Shown here: positions 36,703-42,600 of the stretch, one piece after another
Position numbering within the stretch: the stretch's first letter is position 1
Layout: each line of letters starts with the position of its first letter
Assembly (NCBI RefSeq): GCF_003721225.1
Contig: NZ_RIZI01000184.1
Coordinates: 1 to 42,600 of the forward strand
Reading direction: 5' to 3'
Length of the DNA stretch: 42,600 bases
DNA from: Acidithiobacillus sulfuriphilus
GTDB lineage: Bacteria > Pseudomonadota > Gammaproteobacteria > Acidithiobacillales > Acidithiobacillaceae
Notes under the pieces: model-generated
Told to the model about the DNA's origin: nothing
Seen by the model: only the letters and a program-made list of their open reading frames with translations
Database searches by the model: none
Position numbers and translations under genes: made by a program

Positions 36703-38060
36703 CCGGCACGGATACGCAGTTCCCCCTGGAATTGAATCAGCCCCGCCTGAGCGTCAAGAAACCCGAGCAGCGTTACGACAAACAAGGGGAGATGGACGAC
36801 ACCGAGCGGCTCGACCGGGCCATGCGCGGCTTCATCAAAGATTTCGGCGCCACCGCTGCCCTCTATATGGAGTCCTGCGTGCATTGCGGCCAGTGCGCCG
36901 AGGTATGCCAATACTACGTGCAAACCGGTGATCCCAAGTATACCCCCATCTGGAAGCTGGAACCCTTCAAGCAGGCCTACAAACGCGAGACGGGGCCTTT
37001 TGCGCCCCTCTTTCGCATCTTCAACCTCAAGCGCCGCGTCACCGTGCGGGAGTTGGAAGAGTGGCAGGAGCTGATTTACGACAGTTGTACCCAATGCGGA
37101 CGCTGCACCATGGTCTGCCCCATGGGCATCGACATCGCCAGCCTCGTGGGTCTGGCCCGGCATGGCATGGCCGCCGCCGGGCTGGTGCCCCATGAACTCT
37201 GGGCGACAGTGGAGCGCGCGAAACGGGAAGGCAGCCCCCTCGGCGCCACCCCGGCGGTCCTCAAGGACCGCATCGCCTGGCTGGAGGATGAGCACAGCGT
37301 CGAGATTCCGCTGGATCAGGAACGGGCGGACGTCCTCATGACCATCTCCTCCATTGAGGTCATGAAGTATCCCCAGTCCATCGTCGCCCTGGCCAGGATC
37401 ATGAAGCGGATGGGCGCATCCTGGACTTTTCGCAGCGACGGTTACGAGGCCACCAATTTCAGCATGTTCGCCGGCGACCAGCAGGGTCAGCGGCAGGCGA
37501 GCCTCAAGCTCATCGAAGCCGCCATCGCGGTGGGCGCCAAGACCCTCATCCTGCCGGAGTGCGGCCATGCCTATCAGGCCCTGCGCTGGCAGGGCGCCAA
37601 CCTCTACGGCGAGCCCCTGCCCTTTCGGGTGGTGCAGATCGCCGAGTACCTGGCCGAAGGGATCCGCCAAGGGAAGCTGCAACTGCAACCGGTGCAAAGT
37701 TCGGTGACCTTCCACGATCCCTGCCAGATCGTGCGCCGCGGCGGCGTCACCGAGGCGCCGCGGGAGGTGCTGCGCGCCTTGGGGGTGGAGTTGCGGGAGA
37801 TGGACGCGCACGGCGCCTACAACTGGTGCTGCGGTGGCGGTGGCGGGGTGGTGACCATCCACCGAGCCGACCCCCTGCGTTACAGGACTTACCAGATCAA
37901 GATGCAGCAGGTGGAGGACACGGGGGCGGAGCTGCTGGTATCGACCTGTTCCAACTGCCGCCAGACCTTCGACGACGGCCAGGCCCATTTCCATTGGGAC
38001 AAGACGGCCCAAAGCCTGCTGGAACTGGTGGCCGATCACCTCGTCACGGAGCAGGAGTGA
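36699..38060 (+). CDS. isp2: Isp2, HdrD-like iron-sulfur subunit of group 1e hydrogenase
   Basis: A 453-residue cytoplasmic protein resembling heterodisulfide reductase HdrD/DsrK. Two 4Fe-4S motifs are at Cys60-Cys70 (CVHCGQCAEVC) and Cys130-Cys140 (CTQCGRCTMVC). Two CCG-type domains follow, with FHDPCQIVRRGG, NWCCGGGGG and STCSNCRQTF, the ligands of a noncubane cluster in HdrD. With Isp1 it moves electrons from periplasmic H2 oxidation to a cytoplasmic or quinone acceptor. The ATG overlaps the isp1 stop, and the large subunit starts three bases after its own stop. Confidence 0.93.
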   Translation: MTGTDTQFPLELNQPRLSVKKPEQRYDKQGEMDDTERLDRAMRGFIKDFGATAALYMESCVHCGQCAEVCQYYVQTGDPKYTPIWKLEPFKQAYKRETGPFAPLFRIFNLKRRVTVRELEEWQELIYDSCTQCGRCTMVCPMGIDIASLVGLARHGMAAAGLVPHELWATVERAKREGSPLGATPAVLKDRIAWLEDEHSVEIPLDQERADVLMTISSIEVMKYPQSIVALARIMKRMGASWTFRSDGYEATNFSMFAGDQQGQRQASLKLIEAAIAVGAKTLILPECGHAYQALRWQGANLYGEPLPFRVVQIAEYLAEGIRQGKLQLQPVQSSVTFHDPCQIVRRGGVTEAPREVLRALGVELREMDAHGAYNWCCGGGGGVVTIHRADPLRYRTYQIKMQQVEDTGAELLVSTCSNCRQTFDDGQAHFHWDKTAQSLLELVADHLVTEQE

Positions 38061-38063
38061 TTC

Positions 38064-39821
<1,758 letters not shown>

Positions 39822-39872
39822 AGAACAAGCCGGACGGGAATGTTCGGCACCTTCGGCGAGGGATCATGCCCC

Positions 39873-40033
39873 ATGACGGCCACCGCTTTCGTTCCCCGCG
39901 ACCGCCTGCAGGACCCCCTCGACGCCCTGGTGGCAATGAGCTACCGCCGCGTCGGGCCCAAATCATCTGGTGCCCGGCGGGCATCGACATCATTGAAGAA
40001 GCGGCGGCCGCCTGTGGAGAGGATCATGGTTGA
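39873..40033 (+). pseudogene. Deletion scar of a second hydB-like gene
   Basis: The start reads MTATAFVPRDRLQDPLDALV then AMSYRRVGPK, which aligns with the hydB N-terminus at 31132 ([23 protein letters not shown]). At about 39962 the frame changes and continues with [23 protein letters not shown], matching the hydB C-terminus ([20 protein letters not shown]). About 310 codons in between are missing. The two copies are diverged at the N-terminus, so this is not a very recent duplication. Confidence 0.75.
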
Positions 40034-40070
40034 TTCCTACCTCCCTCTACGAGGGAGCAAGGCCACATGA
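40026..40070 (+). pseudogene. Residual start of a second hydG-like gene, coupled to hydA
   Basis: Fourteen codons, MVDSYLPLRGSKAT. The first seven resemble the start of hydG (MPDPYLP), with the same overlap to the hydB end. The rest of hydG and all of hydD are absent. Its stop overlaps the hydA ATG as ATGA, so this remnant may still act as a leader that couples translation into hydA. Confidence 0.6.
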
Positions 40071-41365
40071 TCCAACCCCGTGAGATACGCCTCTGCGTAC
40101 CGGTGCTGGCGCGGGTGGAAGGGGAAGGCGCCCTGGACCTGGAGGTGCATGGCGGGCGCATCCAGACCCTGCGCCTGCGCATCTTCGAGCCCCCCCGGCT
40201 CTTCGAGAAATTCCTGGAGGGACGCGAATACCAGGAGGTCCCCGACATGGTGGCCCGCATCTGCGGGATCTGCCCGGTGGCCTACCAGATGAGCGCCGTG
40301 CACGCCATCGAAGGGGTCTTCGGCCTGGACCCCGGTCCCTGGGTGCGGGCCATGCGCCGGGTGTTCTATTGCGGCGAGTGGATACAAAGCCACGCCCTGC
40401 ACATCCACCTGCTGGCCGCCCCCGACTTCCTGGGTTACGGCAGCGCCCCGGAAATGGCCGCCGCCCACCCCGAAGCGGTGCGCCGGGGTCTCGCCTTGCA
40501 GGAGATCGGCAACGCGATCATGCGTCTTTTCGGGGGCCGCTCCGTGCATCCGGTAGGCGCCCGGATCGGCGGCTTTCACCACGCCCCTGCGGCGGCGGAT
40601 GTCGTGACCCTGCGGGAGCGCCTCCGCGCGGCCCTACCCCAGGCCGAGGCCCTGGTGGCCTGGACGGCCGCTCTTCCCTTGCCCGAAAACGGACAGGACT
40701 TCGTGAGCGTGGCCCTGCGCCATCCCGACGAATACCCCATGAACGAGGGCCACATCGCGGCGAGCAACGGCCTGGACATCCCCATCGCCGAATACGAGGC
40801 CCGTTTCGCCGAGCACCAGGAGCCCCACTCCACCGCCCTCTATGCGACTCTCGACGGTCAGCCCTATCTGGTGGGGCCGCTGGCGCGGTTGAACCTGAAC
40901 CAGGATCGACTGCACCCATCGGTCCGTGAGGCCCTGGCGCGCACCGGCATCCCCTTCCCCAGCCGCAACATGTTCCACAGCATCGTGGCGCGGGCGGCGG
41001 AGATCCACTACGCCCTGCTGGAAGCCATCCGCCTGCTGGAAGGCTACCGCGAGCCCCCAAGCCCCGCCGTGGAGGGCACCCCCCGTGCGGGCACCGGCTT
41101 CGGCTGCACCGAGGCCCCCCGTGGCCTCCTGTGGCACCGCTACGACCTGGATGGTGATGGTCTGGTGCGGCATGCCCGTATCATCCCGCCCACCAGCCAG
41201 AACCAGGCCCGCATCGAGGAGGACCTGCACCGCTCCCTGGAAGCCCTGGGCCTGGACAAGGACGACGAGGCCCTGCGCCAGCGTGCCGAGATGGTCATTC
41301 GCAACTACGATCCCTGCATCTCCTGCGCCACCCATTTCCTGACCGTTCGCGTGGGGCGCCGGTGA
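40067..41365 (+). CDS. hydA: Group 3b [NiFe]-hydrogenase large (alpha) subunit
   Basis: A 432-residue cytoplasmic catalytic subunit. It has VPVLARVEGEGALDLEVHGG, L1 motif RICGICP (Cys66, Cys69) and L2 motif DPCISCATH close to the end, with a 9-residue tail (FLTVRVGRR) that a protease should remove. Its cognate subunits hydB, hydG and hydD are at 31132-33902, beyond the group 1e genes. It overlaps the relic leader upstream and the protease gene downstream. Confidence 0.94.
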   Translation: MIQPREIRLCVPVLARVEGEGALDLEVHGGRIQTLRLRIFEPPRLFEKFLEGREYQEVPDMVARICGICPVAYQMSAVHAIEGVFGLDPGPWVRAMRRVFYCGEWIQSHALHIHLLAAPDFLGYGSAPEMAAAHPEAVRRGLALQEIGNAIMRLFGGRSVHPVGARIGGFHHAPAAADVVTLRERLRAALPQAEALVAWTAALPLPENGQDFVSVALRHPDEYPMNEGHIAASNGLDIPIAEYEARFAEHQEPHSTALYATLDGQPYLVGPLARLNLNQDRLHPSVREALARTGIPFPSRNMFHSIVARAAEIHYALLEAIRLLEGYREPPSPAVEGTPRAGTGFGCTEAPRGLLWHRYDLDGDGLVRHARIIPPTSQNQARIEEDLHRSLEALGLDKDDEALRQRAEMVIRNYDPCISCATHFLTVRVGRR

Positions 41366-41934
41366 GCCCCGTTTGCATCCTCGGCATCGGTTCGCCCTTC
41401 GCGGGCGACGATCTGGGCTGGCTGCTCGCGAAGGCCCTGGAGCGGGCGGGCCTGCCCCGTTATTTTCCGGCGGGAATGGTCCACATCACGCTCTGCGATC
41501 GCCCCGGCAGCCTCCTGCTCCCAGCCATGCGCGGCGCACGTTTGGCCATTCTCCTGGACGCCATGCGCAGCGGCGCCCCGCCCGGCACGCTGCGGCGCAT
41601 GGATATGCTGGAACTGGACGATAGCGCCGGACTGCTGTCGAGCCATGGCTTCGGTGTGGCCGAGGCTCTGGCCCTGGGCCGCGCCCTGGAGGAGCTACCG
41701 CCCCGGGTGCTTATTTACGGGATCGAGACGGGCCAGGCGCCCTCCCCTCCGCCACTCAGCGACTTGGAGGCACTTCTTTGGCCGGCGATCATCGACGATA
41801 TCCGGATATGCATGGATGAACTCCGGATATCCTACGTCCCCTCTGCCGGCACCACGTCTTTCCCTCCGGTGAATGCTAATCCCATCGCCGGGGAGCCTTG
41901 CGGCAAGGGCTTGGTGTGCTCCCATGCTTTGTGA
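41362..41934 (+). CDS. Hydrogenase maturation protease for the group 3b enzyme
   Basis: A 190-residue M52-type peptidase starting GTG as MSPVCILGIGSPFAGDDLGW, with LLDAMRSGAPPGTLRRMD and SSHGFGVAEALALGRALEEL, matching hydrogenase proteases of cytoplasmic group 3 enzymes (HoxW/HycI relatives). The start overlaps the hydA stop by four bases, so it most likely processes HydA. The C-terminal ~45 residues (after about 145) extend beyond the usual length and may be disordered. It ends the visible hydrogenase locus. Confidence 0.88.
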   Translation: MSPVCILGIGSPFAGDDLGWLLAKALERAGLPRYFPAGMVHITLCDRPGSLLLPAMRGARLAILLDAMRSGAPPGTLRRMDMLELDDSAGLLSSHGFGVAEALALGRALEELPPRVLIYGIETGQAPSPPPLSDLEALLWPAIIDDIRICMDELRISYVPSAGTTSFPPVNANPIAGEPCGKGLVCSHAL

Positions 41935-42047
41935 CGGTGCACCCATGAACGCCCTGTGCGAGAGAGAAATCAAGCGGATTGTAATGCGCAAATTCAGCGG
42001 GTAGCAAAATTGGCTCTCCAAAATGGCAAGGGGACGGATCGGTCCAT

Positions 42048-42600
42048 TTATTCGGCGGGTTGGAGCGCGCGACGGTAGTAGAGCCACGCGGCGCCCCAGG
42101 TGAGCACCATCAGAGAGGCCACCATCCCGCCCAGGGTGCTGAAGTTCAGGTCTTGAATGAAGTTCCAGAAGGTTCCCTGCCAGCGGAATTCCGATGCCAA
42201 TAGTTGCAGCCATTCCGTGCTGCCCACCACTAGTGCCACCAGGACCCCCAGTCCGGTGATGGTGGTGTTGAAAAAGAGCTTGCGTACAGCGTCGATCATG
42301 GCCCAGTCGTAGATCTTTATCATGACCAGCCCGTCCACCGTATCCATCAGGCTCATGCCCGCCGTAAAGAGCAGCGGGAATACCATGACCCCCCACAGTG
42401 GCAGCCCGCCATGCTGGGCCATGGTAGCCGAGATTCCCAGCACGGCGACCTCGGTGGCCGTGTCGAAGCCCAATCCGAACAGGAAACCCACGGGATACAT
42501 CTGCCAACTACGGTCGATGCGTCGGTAGACGGCCCGAAAGAGGCGGGCCATGAATCCTCGTTGTTCCAGCAGATCAAGCACTTCTGGGCGCTCGGCGGCC
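42048..42600 (-). CDS. NiCoT-family nickel/cobalt transporter, C-terminal part
   Basis: The gene runs off the right edge; about 184 C-terminal codons are present. GFLFGLGFDTATEVAVLGIS and FTAGMSLMDTVDGLVMIKIY are the signature motifs of HoxN/NixA permeases, with membrane helices before, between and after them. It imports Ni(II), which both hydrogenases need. It is convergent with the hydrogenase genes, 113 bases away. Confidence 0.93.
   Translation of the reverse strand, partial: AAERPEVLDLLEQRGFMARLFRAVYRRIDRSWQMYPVGFLFGLGFDTATEVAVLGISATMAQHGGLPLWGVMVFPLLFTAGMSLMDTVDGLVMIKIYDWAMIDAVRKLFFNTTITGLGVLVALVVGSTEWLQLLASEFRWQGTFWNFIQDLNFSTLGGMVASLMVLTWGAAWLYYRRALQPAE

Overview
The window is GC-rich, gene-dense proteobacterial chromosome. 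Its gene content fits a chemolithoautotrophic acidophile of the Acidithiobacillus / Fervidacidithiobacillus type: an Isp-type group 1e [NiFe]-hydrogenase, a group 3b (sulfhydrogenase-type) hydrogenase, CbbY, DksA, a PreQ0 reductase and SMC rather than MukB. The genus is inferred from gene content and layout; no marker gene proves it.

Layout. Positions 2-3659 (+) hold a four-gene export operon: the 3' end of a TolC/NodT outer-membrane factor, an FtsX-fold permease, an ABC ATPase and an HlyD-type adaptor. Positions 3662-8679 (-) hold a small unknown protein, an L,D-transpeptidase, a penicillin-acylase-family Ntn hydrolase and a GH3-family acyl-adenylating enzyme. Then come an M48 protease (+), an MFS transporter (-) and an outer-membrane porin (-) with a clear terminator and a probable sigma-54 promoter.

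Positions 13096-15690 are the most unusual stretch. A near-canonical XerCD dif site (13096-13123) is followed by a decayed filamentous-phage (inovirus) remnant. It contains three copies of a module made of the 3' end of a Zot-like gene plus a small coiled-coil gene (MTDN-x-ENL family), a duplicated non-coding segment and a small HTH protein. This looks like repeated Xer-mediated phage integration at the chromosome dimer-resolution site, that is, near the replication terminus.

Positions 15882-30838 are mostly housekeeping genes: a small membrane protein, a small unknown, a tauE/safE pseudogene, an orphan ATP-synthase-epsilon-like gene, ligA, a QseBC-like two-component pair, a HAD phosphatase, smc, queF, an FGGY-kinase fragment, cbbY, dksA, a dihydroorotase-family gene, a REPIN-like element and tilS.

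Positions 31132-41934 (+) are a composite hydrogenase locus. Group 3b genes hydB-hydG-hydD are separated from their large subunit hydA by a complete group 1e unit (maturation protease, hupH/hyaF-like gene, small subunit, isp1, isp2, large subunit) that has its own strong promoter. Just upstream of hydA lies a deletion scar of a second, divergent hydB-hydG pair. Each large subunit keeps a cleavable C-terminal tail, and each hydrogenase has its own maturation protease. A NiCoT nickel transporter (-) runs off the right edge and presumably supplies the metal. The group 1e enzyme would pass electrons from H2 through Isp2/Isp1 to the membrane quinone pool; the group 3b enzyme would exchange electrons between H2 and NAD(P)H in the cytoplasm.
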